Assembly: GCF_037204085.1 (NCBI RefSeq)
Contig: NZ_JBBCBW010000021.1
Coordinates: forward strand, 1-64,000
Source: Variovorax sp037204085
Lineage (GTDB): Bacteria; Pseudomonadota; Gammaproteobacteria; Burkholderiales; Burkholderiaceae_C
Direction of reading: 5' to 3'
DNA: 64,000 nucleotides
Made by a program: the position numbers and the translations under genes. Shown here in pieces: positions 52,592 through 61,426 of this stretch. The notes under the pieces are model-generated. The model ran no database searches, was not told the DNA's origin, and saw only the letters and a program-made list of their open reading frames with translations. Positions within the stretch are counted from its first letter, which is position 1; every line of letters starts with the position of its first letter.

Positions 52592-53271
52592 CTTGAGCGT
52601 TCTTCCAGCACGTAGCCCATTCCGCGCACGGTGTGCAGCAGGCGTTGCGAGAACGGGTCGTCCATCTTCGCTCGCAGGCGGCGCACGGCCACCTCGACGA
52701 CGTTGGTGTCGGAGTCGAAATTCATGTCCCACACCTGCTCGGCCAGCGTGGTGCGAGACAGTATCTGGCCGCGGCGGCGCAGCAGTACCGTGAGAAGCAG
52801 GAACTCTTTTGCCGTCAGCTCGAGGCGGCGACCGTCCCTCGTGGCCTTGCGGCCAAGCAAGTCCACCTCGAGCTCGGCCAGCCTGAGCGTGGTCGGATGG
52901 TTCGATGCGCCGCCGGAGCCGCGGCGCATCAATGCGGAAATCCGTGCCAGCAATTCAGAGAACGCGAACGGCTTGACCAGGTAGTCGTCAGCCCCTTCCT
53001 GCAGGCCCCGCACGCGGTCCTCTACCTTGTCGCGGGCGGTGAGCATCAGCACGGGGGTGTTGCTGCGCGCGCGCATGGCGCGAAGAACGCCGAAGCCGTC
53101 TATGCCCGGCAACATCACGTCGAGCAGAACGACGGAGTAGTCGCCGCCTTCGGCCAAGCGCCTGCCTTCGATGCCGTCGCGCGCCACGTCGACCACATAG
53201 CCGTTCTCGGTCAACCCTTTTACAAGGTAGTCCACCAGCCGGCCTTCGTCTTCCACTATCAGCAGCCGCAT
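52588..53271 (-). CDS. heavy-metal response regulator (OmpR/CusR/IrlR class)
   Basis: A 227-residue OmpR-family regulator. The receiver domain has the acidic pair in VEDE, phospho-acceptor D51 in VVLLDVMLPGIDGFG, and the switch lysine in DDYLVKPFAFSELLARI. The C-terminal winged helix contains ELTAKEFLLLTVLLRRRGQILSRTTLAEQVWDMNFDSDTNVVEVAVRRLR, the version seen in CusR/CopR/CzcR-type regulators. It is upstream of and coupled to the kinase gene. The divergent region ahead of it carries a CopR/CusR-like palindrome (53331-53346). Confidence 0.93.
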   Translation of the reverse strand: MRLLIVEDEGRLVDYLVKGLTENGYVVDVARDGIEGRRLAEGGDYSVVLLDVMLPGIDGFGVLRAMRARSNTPVLMLTARDKVEDRVRGLQEGADDYLVKPFAFSELLARISALMRRGSGGASNHPTTLRLAELEVDLLGRKATRDGRRLELTAKEFLLLTVLLRRRGQILSRTTLAEQVWDMNFDSDTNVVEVAVRRLRAKMDDPFSQRLLHTVRGMGYVLEERSR

Positions 53272-53330
53272 CGCTTGCCTTCATTAAAACCACCGCAGAC
53301 GCGATGATCACAGCAACCTGTCCTGTGGAC

Positions 53331-53346
53331 ATTACAAATTTGTCAT
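53331..53346. promoter_or_regulatory. CopR/CusR-like operator
   Basis: ATTACAAATTTGTCAT is a 16-base dyad with one mismatch between arms. It matches the TGACAA/TTGTCA type of palindrome bound by CusR/CopR/IrlR-class regulators. It lies 60 bases upstream of the regulator gene and 119 bases upstream of the divergent 2Fe-2S gene, so it may control either or both. Confidence 0.68.
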
Positions 53347-53464
53347 CCACCCGGCAAGGCCCGCAGGAGGCTTGCAGAAATGTAATGTCGTGGTCACTTT
53401 CCGGCGTGTTGGCCATTCTCAAATACCTGCAGCCCCGCCACCGGCGGCAACAGGAGAGAACGCG

Positions 53465-53929
53465 ATGAGCACGCAACTTCAGATCAACGGCCGCCGGGTG
53501 CGGGTCGATTCCGTGGCAGAGACACCTCTTTTGTGGGTGCTGCGAGACGAACTGGGCATGACAGGGACCAAGTACGGTTGCGGTGTCGGCCTGTGCGGCG
53601 CATGCACGGTCCACGTGGGCAACGATCCCGCGCGCGCATGCATCACGCCCGTCGGGGCACTGGCCCGCCAGCAGGTTCGCACCATCGAAGGCCTTGGGCA
53701 GGACCGCATCGGCCGCGCGCTGCAGGCCGCCTGGATTGCCAACGATGTGCCGCAGTGCGGCTACTGCCAGTGCGGACAGCTCATGAGCGCGGCCGTGCTG
53801 CTGCGCACCACGCCCATGCCGAGCGACAAGGACATCACCGAAACCATGGCGGGCAACATCTGCCGGTGCGGAACCTACGACCGCATCAGGGCGGCCATCC
53901 ACGAGGCAGCCCGTGCGCTGTCGGTCTGA
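53465..53929 (+). CDS. 2Fe-2S-binding subunit of a molybdenum hydroxylase (IorA-like)
   Basis: A 154-residue two-cluster ferredoxin-type subunit of the xanthine-oxidase family. Plant-type 2Fe-2S cysteines are C39, C44, C47 and C59 (YGCGVGLCGACTVHVG); the second cluster uses C98, C101, C133 and C135 (PQCGYCQCGQL, NICRCGTY). The length and sequence resemble the small subunit of isoquinoline 1-oxidoreductase and aldehyde dehydrogenases of that type. An AACAGGAGAG ribosome-binding site precedes the ATG at 53465. It is coupled to the large-subunit gene 10 bases downstream. Substrate unknown. Confidence 0.93.
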   Translation: MSTQLQINGRRVRVDSVAETPLLWVLRDELGMTGTKYGCGVGLCGACTVHVGNDPARACITPVGALARQQVRTIEGLGQDRIGRALQAAWIANDVPQCGYCQCGQLMSAAVLLRTTPMPSDKDITETMAGNICRCGTYDRIRAAIHEAARALSV

Positions 53930-53939
53930 AGGAGCCGCC

Positions 53940-56147
53940 ATGTCCAAGCCCGACACTCTCGCCTCTCAATCCTCGCCACAGGCTGGCCATCGCCTGTCGC
54001 GTCGCCAATTCGCGCTTGCCGCCGGCGGCGCCTTGTTGACCGTTGCCATTCCGCTGGGTGCGCAAACCCAGCCTCCGGCGGCCGCGCCAGGGAGCCCGCC
54101 TGTTCCGCCCGCGCGGCCGCCGGTCAACCGCGCTCCAAGCTCGTTCATCCGCATCGCCGCCGATGGCGTGGTCACCTTCCTGCTGCCCACCTGCGAGATG
54201 GGGCAGGGCATTCACACTGCACAAGCGATGATCCTGGCGGAGGAGCTTGGCGCAGACTGGAAGCGGGTTCGCACGGCCATGCCCGATCAGGTGACGCCCG
54301 ATTACCGGCTCCCCATGGGCCAGCAGCGTTCGGTCGGTTCGTTCGGTGTGCGCTTCTGGCACGACCCCCTGCGCCGTGCTGCCGCGCAGACGAGGGAACT
54401 GCTGACGCTGGCTGCGGCGGAGCGGCTGTCGGTTCCGCCTTCGTCGCTTGCCGCTGAAGAGGGGTACATCGTTCATGCGGCGAGCGGCCGGCGCGTGCCT
54501 TTCGGCGATCTGGTGCAGGCGGCATCGGCACTGCCGGTTCCGCAGAACCCGGTTCTGCGGCCGGCGGAACAGCGCAAGCTCACCGGCAAGACGATGCGCC
54601 GCATCGACACGCCGGACAAGGTCACCGGCCGGGCGCTCTACGCGGTCGACATGAAGGCACCCGGCATGCTGCATGGGGCGATACGCCTGTCGCCCGTGTT
54701 CCGCGCCGAAGTGGAATCGATGGACCCGGCGAGCGTGCGCGGAATGCCGGGCGTGGTTGCGGTCGTGCCCGTGCCCGGCGGTGCGGTTGTCGTTGCACAA
54801 AACTGGTGGCAAGCCAAGCAGGCGGCCGACAAGCTCACCATTCAATTCAAGGCGACCGCGAACGACCGCGTTGGCACCCCAGAGCTCGACGAACGTATGC
54901 GCGCCGCATTGGACAGCGGCCCATTGCCGGCTGCGCTGCAGCGCGGAGACATGGAGGCGGCCTTTCGTGCACCGCACAAGGTGGTAGAGGCCGACTACGC
55001 CGTGCCGCTCCTGGCCCACGCGTGCATGGAACCGATCAATTGCATGGCGCAAGCCGGCGCCGACCGGCTGGACCTGTGGACCGGTACGCAGGCCCAAGAC
55101 ATTCTTCTGCGCGACTGCGGCGCCGCGGGCGGCTACAAGCCGGAGCAGGTCTACTTTCACAACGCCTACCTTGGCGGGGGCTTCGGCCGCAAGACACACG
55201 CCGAGTCGGCCGTTCAGGCCATGCTGGCCAGCCGCGCCGTGGGCGGCCGCCCGGTGAAGGTGCTCTGGTCCCGCGCCGACGACATGCAGCAGGGTCAGTA
55301 CCGCCAGACGATGATGTGCCGCATGCGCGCCGCGCTCGATGCGGATGGCCGCATCCAGGGGCTGCGCGTGCGCGTTGCAGGCCCTCAGATGGGGCGCGAC
55401 AACGGCATACCGCTCACCAACGGCGTGGCCGACGGAATGTCGCTCACGGGGATCATCGACATGCAGTACCAGATACCGAACATGCTGGTCGATCACGCGG
55501 TGGTGCCGATGCCGATGGCGCTCTCGCCGTGGCGCTCGATCGCCAACTCCTTTACCGGATTCTTTATGGAAGCCTTCATCAATGAATGCGCCGCCGCAGC
55601 GGGCAAGGACCCGCTGGAGTTTCGCCGCCAGCACTTGCAGGGCCGCCCGCGCATGCTCGCCGTGCTGGATCGCGCAGCGCAAAGCGCGGGTTGGGGAAGT
55701 CCTGCGCCGTCCGGCGTGGCGCGCGGCCTAGCCGTGGTGGAGAGCTATGGCAGCCCGGTCGCCCAGGTCGTGGAGGCGCGGCTTCGAGACGGCCACGTCA
55801 AGGTCGAGAAAGTGCATGTGGCCATCGACTGCGGCCGTGCCATCAACCCCGGCCAAGTCGCGGCGCAGATGAGCGGCGGCGTGGTCGACGCAATGTCCGT
55901 TGCCTTGCGCGCGAAGATCACCATCAAGGATGGCCGCGCCGAGCAGTCCAGCTTTGGCGACTACCAGATCCTCCGCATGGGCGAGGAACCGCAGGTGATA
56001 ACGCACATCGTGGAGATCGGCTCGCCGCTCGGCGGTGTGGGCGAGCCATGCGTACCGCCTTTGGCGCCTGCGCTGGCGGCCGCCGCTTCTATCTTGTCGG
56101 GGCGCCCGGTTCGGCGTTTGCCGCTTGCAGACGCGGGGCTGGCCTGA
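53940..56147 (+). CDS. molybdopterin-binding large subunit (IorB-like aldehyde/heterocycle oxidoreductase)
   Basis: A 735-residue molybdenum hydroxylase. The N-terminus carries a Tat signal (LSRRQFALAAGGALLTVAIP), so the complex is probably exported folded to the periplasm. The body shows typical MoCo segments: LPTCEMGQGIHTAQAMILAEEL, the second-domain NAYLGGGFGRKTHAESAVQA, and IDCGRAINPGQVAAQMSGG near the C-terminus with the closing SPLGGVGEPCVPPLAPAL containing the catalytic Glu region. The small subunit is immediately upstream. No cytochrome c or XdhC-like maturase gene is adjacent. The substrate could be an aldehyde or an N-heterocycle. Confidence 0.92.
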   Translation: MSKPDTLASQSSPQAGHRLSRRQFALAAGGALLTVAIPLGAQTQPPAAAPGSPPVPPARPPVNRAPSSFIRIAADGVVTFLLPTCEMGQGIHTAQAMILAEELGADWKRVRTAMPDQVTPDYRLPMGQQRSVGSFGVRFWHDPLRRAAAQTRELLTLAAAERLSVPPSSLAAEEGYIVHAASGRRVPFGDLVQAASALPVPQNPVLRPAEQRKLTGKTMRRIDTPDKVTGRALYAVDMKAPGMLHGAIRLSPVFRAEVESMDPASVRGMPGVVAVVPVPGGAVVVAQNWWQAKQAADKLTIQFKATANDRVGTPELDERMRAALDSGPLPAALQRGDMEAAFRAPHKVVEADYAVPLLAHACMEPINCMAQAGADRLDLWTGTQAQDILLRDCGAAGGYKPEQVYFHNAYLGGGFGRKTHAESAVQAMLASRAVGGRPVKVLWSRADDMQQGQYRQTMMCRMRAALDADGRIQGLRVRVAGPQMGRDNGIPLTNGVADGMSLTGIIDMQYQIPNMLVDHAVVPMPMALSPWRSIANSFTGFFMEAFINECAAAAGKDPLEFRRQHLQGRPRMLAVLDRAAQSAGWGSPAPSGVARGLAVVESYGSPVAQVVEARLRDGHVKVEKVHVAIDCGRAINPGQVAAQMSGGVVDAMSVALRAKITIKDGRAEQSSFGDYQILRMGEEPQVITHIVEIGSPLGGVGEPCVPPLAPALAAAASILSGRPVRRLPLADAGLA

Positions 56148-56214
56148 GCGGCACCTGGGCGATGTGATCCCTTGTTCGCTGTGGAGCACGGCACTGTTCG
56201 CATTGCCTGACCGC

Positions 56215-57471
56215 TCACGCCGCTTCCTCCGGCTGTTCTTGACGGCGGGAAGGAGAGCTGCGGACGACTTTCAGCACCAGCAGGGCTGACAGGCAGGACA
56301 GCACCGCCGCATGCAGCATCATGTAGCGCCATGCCGTCAGGTCGACCAGCAGCCCCAGGAAAGCCGGCATCAGTGTCTGGCCGATTGCCGCGGCGGTCCA
56401 GTACAGGCCGGTGTAGGTGCCCAGGTACTTCTGGTTGGGCACGATGCTCCAGAGAATCGCGATCGCATTGATGGCAAAGGCGGCCCATCCGACGGCGACC
56501 AGGGCCATGGCCATCGACACCTGGACCGTGCTCGTCGCGAAGAAGACCGCGATACAGCCAAGGGCGACGACGAGCATGCCGAGCATGCAGACCGCCGCAC
56601 GGCTCGTCCGATCGGCAATGATGGCCACCGGTATTGCCGCCACCAGGAAGGCGATACCCGCCGGAAAGCCGATCGACCCGGCGGTGCCCCGCGACAGGTC
56701 GAGCACTTCCATCAAATAGGGCGTCAGCTGGGAGCGAATTGCCGTCCAGGTGCCGTTTGCGCCAAAGACCGCAAGCAGGAGCAGCAACCGGCGCTTGTCC
56801 GGCGAAGTGAAGATGTCCAGCACCAGCGCTTTCAGGCCGAGCTGCGGGCTCTCGTCCGCTCCTTGCGCGGTGCCGTGCGGCGCTTGCGAGGACAGCCCCT
56901 TGCATGCGACGTACATGCCGATGACAAGGAGCACCGCCGGAATGAAGAAAGCCAGGCGCAAGTCCTTGTCCACCACGACGTAGCTGATGGCGGCGGACGC
57001 AAGGATGGTCAGCGCCACGCCGATGCGGGCCACCGCGTTGCCCTTGCTTCGATGGTTGGGCGCCTGGTAGTCCGCCGTGAGCGACTCCGCAATGGACTTG
57101 AATCCGTTGGCCACGAACGCGAAGCCGACCATCGCAACCAGCAGCATCTCGAACGAGATCGCCCATGGAATGAACGCGAACAGCACCGCGGCCACGGGCG
57201 CACCAATGAGCAGAAAGCGGAACCGGTTGCCGCCCTTGGCCTTGTGCTGGTCGGCCTTGTGCGCCATCCACGGCTGGACGAAGATTCCCAGAAGGTTGTC
57301 CATACCCATCAGCAGGCCGATCACGGCGGCACTGCCGATGTACTGCCTGAGCGATGCAGGAACCTGTGCGTCGTAGAAGTTCCAGACCGACTCTTGGGCG
57401 AACATTGCCAGCGCCACGAAGAAGGCGGCCTTCTTGTTGAAGCGGCTGATGTCAGGATTTCGTTCGGCCAT
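56215..57471 (-). CDS. MFS transporter (GPH/SLC45-like)
   Basis: A 418-residue, 12-helix carrier of the major facilitator superfamily. The N-terminal segment LLMGMDNLLGIFVQPWMAHKADQ, with its D-N and Q-P-W motif, and the later DRTSRAAVC loop resemble the sugar/polyol cation-symporter branch (GPH/SLC45). It is the last gene of the atuA-DUF4387-abrB-MFS unit and overlaps the upstream AbrB-type gene by 20 bases. It is probably the uptake system for the compound metabolised by the operon; specificity is unknown. Confidence 0.85.
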   Translation of the reverse strand: MAERNPDISRFNKKAAFFVALAMFAQESVWNFYDAQVPASLRQYIGSAAVIGLLMGMDNLLGIFVQPWMAHKADQHKAKGGNRFRFLLIGAPVAAVLFAFIPWAISFEMLLVAMVGFAFVANGFKSIAESLTADYQAPNHRSKGNAVARIGVALTILASAAISYVVVDKDLRLAFFIPAVLLVIGMYVACKGLSSQAPHGTAQGADESPQLGLKALVLDIFTSPDKRRLLLLLAVFGANGTWTAIRSQLTPYLMEVLDLSRGTAGSIGFPAGIAFLVAAIPVAIIADRTSRAAVCMLGMLVVALGCIAVFFATSTVQVSMAMALVAVGWAAFAINAIAILWSIVPNQKYLGTYTGLYWTAAAIGQTLMPAFLGLLVDLTAWRYMMLHAAVLSCLSALLVLKVVRSSPSRRQEQPEEAA

Positions 57472-58546
57472 TGCCTGATACCTTCTGGTTGGGTTCGCAA
57501 TATCTGGAGACGAGGCGCGCCATCCGGGGCGCCAGCATCGTGACGACGATGAGCCGCGTCACCTGCACCGCAAGAATCACCGGCACGGAGGCTTGCATGC
57601 CGTGAGCCACTGCCACGGCGGCATCGATGCCTCCGGGCATGATGGCGAGAAAGGCCGTGAGCGGATCGATCCCTTCGAACGAGCGAAGAATCGGCCACAT
57701 CAGCGCGATGCACGATCCGATCAACAGCAGGATTCCGAAGAGCATCGCGGGCAACAGGTGAAGGCAGTCGAGCAGCATCCGCCTGTTGAAGCGCAGGCCT
57801 GCATAACAGCCGCCGAAGGCGAATGCGACTGCGGCGACCACCACAGGGATCTCGACCGCGAGGAGCCGTGCCGCGTGCAATCCGCTGCCCACGATGAGCG
57901 GCACCCAGAATGCCGCCTGCCCCCACTTCGTTGCCATGGCCACGGCCACGCCCACGGCGATGAGCCCCGCAAGGGTTGCGGCCACATCGAGAGACACCGC
58001 ACCGGAGAGGAACACGGTTGCCGGCGGCGAAGCGGCAGGCCCGCCGCCCGCACCCGCGAGCCCCGCAACCGCGATGGCCGTCAACGTCACACAGACGATG
58101 CGAAGCTGCTGCATCAGGGCGATCACGCGAGGGTCCGCCCCTCGCTGCTCCCCGAGCATCATCATCGTCGAGGCGGCACCCGGCGACAGCCCCCATATCG
58201 CCGATTGGCCCGGCAGCCACCCACGGCGCGTGAACACCACGGCAATGACGCTCGCAGCCGCAATGCTCAAGACGTTCACGGCCAATACCACTGCCCAGTG
58301 ATCTGCAATCAGTTTGAGCAAGTCCCAGCTGACCACAGAAGCGACCATGCAGCCGAGGACCGCCTGAACGGGCAGGAAGATGGCGGGCTTCAGCTGCAGG
58401 CCCGCTCCGCTCAACGCGAAACCCATGGCCACGAGCATCGGGCCCAGCAGCACGGCACCGGGAACATGAAGCGCTCGAAGCAACACCACTGACACCGCAG
58501 CGCCGGCTGTCAGGAGAGCCCATAGGAAGATTTTCTTGAGTGGCAT
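57452..58546 (-). CDS. AbrB-family membrane protein (putative transporter/monooxygenase-associated)
   Basis: A 364-residue integral membrane protein with about ten hydrophobic helices and the internal duplication typical of the AbrB-duplication family (GPMLVAMGFALSG and PAIFLPVQAVLGCMVASVV; then IMPGGIDAAVAVAHGMQASVPVILAVQ). This is unrelated to the Bacillus AbrB DNA-binding protein. Members are suspected ammonia-monooxygenase-like regulators or transporters without firm function. It lies 54 bases after the DUF4387 gene. Confidence 0.82.
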   Translation of the reverse strand: MPLKKIFLWALLTAGAAVSVVLLRALHVPGAVLLGPMLVAMGFALSGAGLQLKPAIFLPVQAVLGCMVASVVSWDLLKLIADHWAVVLAVNVLSIAAASVIAVVFTRRGWLPGQSAIWGLSPGAASTMMMLGEQRGADPRVIALMQQLRIVCVTLTAIAVAGLAGAGGGPAASPPATVFLSGAVSLDVAATLAGLIAVGVAVAMATKWGQAAFWVPLIVGSGLHAARLLAVEIPVVVAAVAFAFGGCYAGLRFNRRMLLDCLHLLPAMLFGILLLIGSCIALMWPILRSFEGIDPLTAFLAIMPGGIDAAVAVAHGMQASVPVILAVQVTRLIVVTMLAPRMARLVSRYCEPNQKVSGNGRTKS

Positions 58547-58600
58547 GGATCGTCGCCAGCGCGCTTGCCGCAGCCGGTGCCCGCTTGAGCCGGTTACCGC

Positions 58601-58912
58601 TCAGTTGTTGAGTTCGATGTCGAGCAAGCGCACGTATTGCTGACCCGAATGCATGTCGCGCTCGACCATTCCTCCCTGTGGGGTAGACCGGGGAAAAGAG
58701 ATCTTCACCACATGCAGGGAGTCGACCGGAATGCGCTTGACCAGCGCCGGATCTGCTCCATACAGCCGATGGAAGAGTTCCGCAGACAACTCTTCGCAGT
58801 CCCGGTATTTGCGATACTTTTCTTCTCCATCGAAGAAGAGGTCCACCGTGACCCAGAACGGGCCGGCGACCTTGGAGCGGATGTGGTGACAGACTTCGCG
58901 CAGCTTGGGCAT
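58601..58912 (-). CDS. DUF4387 protein (AtuA-associated)
   Basis: A 103-residue soluble protein matching DUF4387, the small partner commonly encoded next to, or fused to, AtuA/DUF1446 proteins: LREVCHHIRSKVAGPFWVTVDLFF, then LYGADPALVKRIPVDSLHVVKISFPRSTPQGG. It lies 22 bases after the AtuA-family gene, probably as a subunit of the same enzyme. The biochemical role is unknown. Confidence 0.87.
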   Translation of the reverse strand: MPKLREVCHHIRSKVAGPFWVTVDLFFDGEEKYRKYRDCEELSAELFHRLYGADPALVKRIPVDSLHVVKISFPRSTPQGGMVERDMHSGQQYVRLLDIELNN

Positions 58913-58934
58913 GAGGGGTTCCTTCTTGTTGGGT

Positions 58935-60326
58935 TCAGGCGGCAGTTGCGTTGTCGTCGCTGTCGAGCCAGGCCGTGCGGACCAGCGACAACGGGTCGTC
59001 GATAGCGACGACGTGGTTCAGCTTGAACTCGAAGACCTGGCCGCGCGGAACATCGGCCGGGCTGAAGGCGAAACCATAGCTGGGCAGCTCCTTGTTCATC
59101 ACCATCGGGTAGTGAAAGAAGTAGGGATTGCATGCGTGCGCAATCGCGTTGGCGAGCTCCTGTGTGCTTGCCGTGGCGACCAGCAGCACGCCGATCTCTC
59201 GCGGCGGTGGAACATTCACCGGCACGTCTCCGCTCACGGCGTTCCAGCCGTACATACGCAGCGATATGTGGAACTCACCGAGCTCCTCCGCCGGAATCGA
59301 CTTGCGGGTGCGTTCGTAGAGCGCCGCCAGCAGCCGGTCGTGGAACGCATTGACGTCGTTGAGCACGTCGGGGTCCTGGATGCCGATCAGCATCAGCGTC
59401 TGGTAGTTGCCGGCCGCCGCTCCTTCGAGCTTCATCGTGTAGGGCTGCGCTACCCATTGGGCGCCTTGCGCGCGCACCGCGCGCTCGCCGAGTTGCGCAT
59501 AGGTGGCACCGCTCACGTCCAGGATGCCGCCGGGCTCGTGCAGGTAGTGGGGGTCGCTGTTTTCATACAGCATGTGCTTGGACACGCTGTGCGGCGTACA
59601 CCGGTTGGTCGTGGACAAAGGTTCCACCTCGAAACCGTGTTCATCGATGGTCAGCAGAACGCCGGATCCGTCGGCAGGGTTGAGGCAGCACTGGGCGCCG
59701 CATTCCGCAATCTTGCCGGCGTGCCACGAGGCGCCCCACGGCGCGCCTTTCCAGATCGGGTAGCTGGCCAGAACGGCGGTGTCAGTGGCTCTTCCGCCAA
59801 TGATGACGTCCGCGCCCGCCTCGAGTGCGGCAACGAAGGGCTCCACGCCCATCAAGCCGACGATGTGCTCGCACGCATCGACCGTTGAGTCTTCCAATGG
59901 GCCCAGCGGCGGCAACGGCCGAACTTTGCCGTGCCGGTTGAACGCCTTGATCGTGGCTTTGTCCTGTTCGGAGTAGAGCAGCGCGACCTTTGGCGAGATG
60001 CCGAGCTCCCGGATGAGTTCCACCAGAATGTCCCGGGTCCAGTCGACGTTGAGATCTCCGCCAGCTTGCCCCGCGGTGCCCACGATGATCGGAATGCCGG
60101 TTTTGGCGTGGGCGCGCAGCAGGATGCCCAGGTCGCGCTTGACCGCGCCGCGGTTGTTCTTGGACTTGCCCAGCGCGAGGTAGGCCGCGCCACTGTCGGT
60201 GGAGCCGGCGTCCGTCGCAATGACGTTGGCGCCCTGGGCCAGCCCATATTCGATTTCGCTCTCGCGGACCCCTGAACCCAGGGAGCCGCAAGGCACCAGT
60301 ACCTTCACGCGACCTTGCAGCGCCAT
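58935..60326 (-). CDS. AtuA/DUF1446-family protein (acyclic terpene utilisation type)
   Basis: A 463-residue cytosolic protein of the AtuA/DUF1446 family: LVPCGSLGSGVRESEIEYGL, ATDAGSTDSGAAYLALGKS, GTAGQAGGDLNVDW, ADVIIGGRATDTAV. The founding member is needed for catabolism of citronellol-type acyclic terpenes in Pseudomonas, but many homologues occur in other organic-acid pathways and the reaction is unknown. I chose the ATG at 60326; a longer frame to 60401 has no support. It heads a four-gene operon with DUF4387, an AbrB-type membrane protein and an MFS carrier, divergent from a GntR regulator. Confidence 0.88.
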   Translation of the reverse strand: MALQGRVKVLVPCGSLGSGVRESEIEYGLAQGANVIATDAGSTDSGAAYLALGKSKNNRGAVKRDLGILLRAHAKTGIPIIVGTAGQAGGDLNVDWTRDILVELIRELGISPKVALLYSEQDKATIKAFNRHGKVRPLPPLGPLEDSTVDACEHIVGLMGVEPFVAALEAGADVIIGGRATDTAVLASYPIWKGAPWGASWHAGKIAECGAQCCLNPADGSGVLLTIDEHGFEVEPLSTTNRCTPHSVSKHMLYENSDPHYLHEPGGILDVSGATYAQLGERAVRAQGAQWVAQPYTMKLEGAAAGNYQTLMLIGIQDPDVLNDVNAFHDRLLAALYERTRKSIPAEELGEFHISLRMYGWNAVSGDVPVNVPPPREIGVLLVATASTQELANAIAHACNPYFFHYPMVMNKELPSYGFAFSPADVPRGQVFEFKLNHVVAIDDPLSLVRTAWLDSDDNATAA

Positions 60327-60414
60327 GACTATTTTTTCTTTCAAGACAAATGGGGCGACCGTGTTGCCGTTCGATCCAGACCTGATGAGTGAACCGCGCA
60401 ATCGATCAGAGGTG

Positions 60415-60436
60415 ATTATGTGGTCATAATGTTATG
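60415..60436. promoter_or_regulatory. candidate GntR (HutC-type) operator between atuA-like operon and regulator
   Basis: Two overlapping perfect dyads, ATTATG-TGGT-CATAAT (60415-60430) and CATAA-TG-TTATG (60425-60436), lie in an AT-rich patch in the 212-base divergent region. Palindromic AT-rich sites of this kind are usual for UTRA-domain GntR repressors. Control of both directions is inferred. Confidence 0.65.
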
Positions 60437-60538
60437 ATGGCGTGCTGGTAAAAACCCGTGTGCCGAGCGGGGCGGCAGGTCGCCGGCCACCTCACCGAGA
60501 ATTCGCCCTTCAGTCACGAGACAAGCCGAGAAGACACC

Positions 60539-61339
60539 ATGTCAGTGATCCTTCGCCGCGAACGCGGCGACCTCTTGCATCGCCAGTTGTTCCTGGCTCT
60601 CCGGGAACAGATCAGGCGAAGCGTCTACAGGGAGGGCGAGCCGATACCCAGCGAGGACCAGTTGTGCCAGTCCTTTGGCGTTTCGCGCATCACGGTGCGT
60701 CGCGCCGTCGCGGACCTGGTGGAAGAGGGCTGGCTGGAGAAGCGCCTCGGGCGAGGCACCTTCGTCAGGCCAGCCGCGGCCAAGCCGCGCAGCCGCGGCG
60801 GCTCTACCTTCACCGAGTCGCTGGCGAAGCGGGCCAAGCAGACCAAGGTCACCGTTCTCGAAGTCTCCAGGCGTTCGCCGCCGCCGCACGTGGCAACCGC
60901 CATGGGCTTGGCTGAGGACGCGCAGGTGGTGTACGCGAGCCGGCTTCGCTCCATATCGGGCGTTCCCTTGCTCTTCGTCGACTCGTGGGTGATGCCGGAA
61001 TACGCGGACACCATCACCGGCGATGCGCTCGAGGGGCGCTCGATCACCGAGATGCTGCTGTCGCAGGGCGTGCGGTTTCGATACGTGACCGAGGAGATTT
61101 CCGCTGTTGCCGCCGATCCTCATGTGGCGGCGAATCTGCACGTGCAGGTCGGCTCGCCGCTGCTCTGCGTTGCACGCCTCGTCAGCAAGGACGTGGGCAA
61201 GACGGTGATGTACCTGATGGCCTACATGACGTCGGAGCGCAGCCGTGTGGTGTTCAGCCACGAAGAGCAGGACCTTGACCGCATGTACGAGGCCAAGCTC
61301 ATTCACGACGTCGATGCCTACGGCTCGGACCAGGGATGA
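60539..61339 (+). CDS. GntR-family regulator with UTRA domain (HutC subfamily)
   Basis: A 266-residue regulator. The N-terminal winged HTH covers about residues 10-75 (LFLALREQIRRSVYREGEPIPSEDQLCQSFGVSRITVRRAVADLVEEGWLEK then GRGTFV). The C-terminal UTRA effector domain covers about 100-245 (VVYASRLRSISGVPLLFVDSWV, SITEMLLSQG). The ATG at 60539 was chosen over a longer frame because it starts just before the HTH. It diverges from the atuA-like operon with two overlapping dyads between them and likely represses it until a substrate-derived acid or CoA ester binds. Confidence 0.92.
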   Translation: MSVILRRERGDLLHRQLFLALREQIRRSVYREGEPIPSEDQLCQSFGVSRITVRRAVADLVEEGWLEKRLGRGTFVRPAAAKPRSRGGSTFTESLAKRAKQTKVTVLEVSRRSPPPHVATAMGLAEDAQVVYASRLRSISGVPLLFVDSWVMPEYADTITGDALEGRSITEMLLSQGVRFRYVTEEISAVAADPHVAANLHVQVGSPLLCVARLVSKDVGKTVMYLMAYMTSERSRVVFSHEEQDLDRMYEAKLIHDVDAYGSDQG

Positions 61340-61359
61340 TCCTTCGCGCCGCCGGTGCC

Positions 61360-61377
61360 GGTAAGAGTTCGGTAAGA
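61360..61377 (+). promoter_or_regulatory. direct-repeat response-regulator site upstream of mipA-like operon
   Basis: GGTAAGA occurs twice with 11-base spacing (61360-61366 and 61371-61377), the layout bound by PmrA/QseB-type OmpR-family dimers. A second direct repeat, AGACGATCG, follows at 61375-61383 and 61387-61395. The operon encodes such a regulator, so autoregulation is likely. Confidence 0.55.
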
Positions 61378-61426
61378 CGATCGCGCAGACGATCGAAGCC
61401 CCCTTACAACCCTGATTGGCTCCGCC

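Noticed and set aside
57452..58546. AbrB transition-state DNA-binding regulator
   Set aside because: The name is shared only; this protein is an integral membrane protein with about ten helices and an internal duplication.
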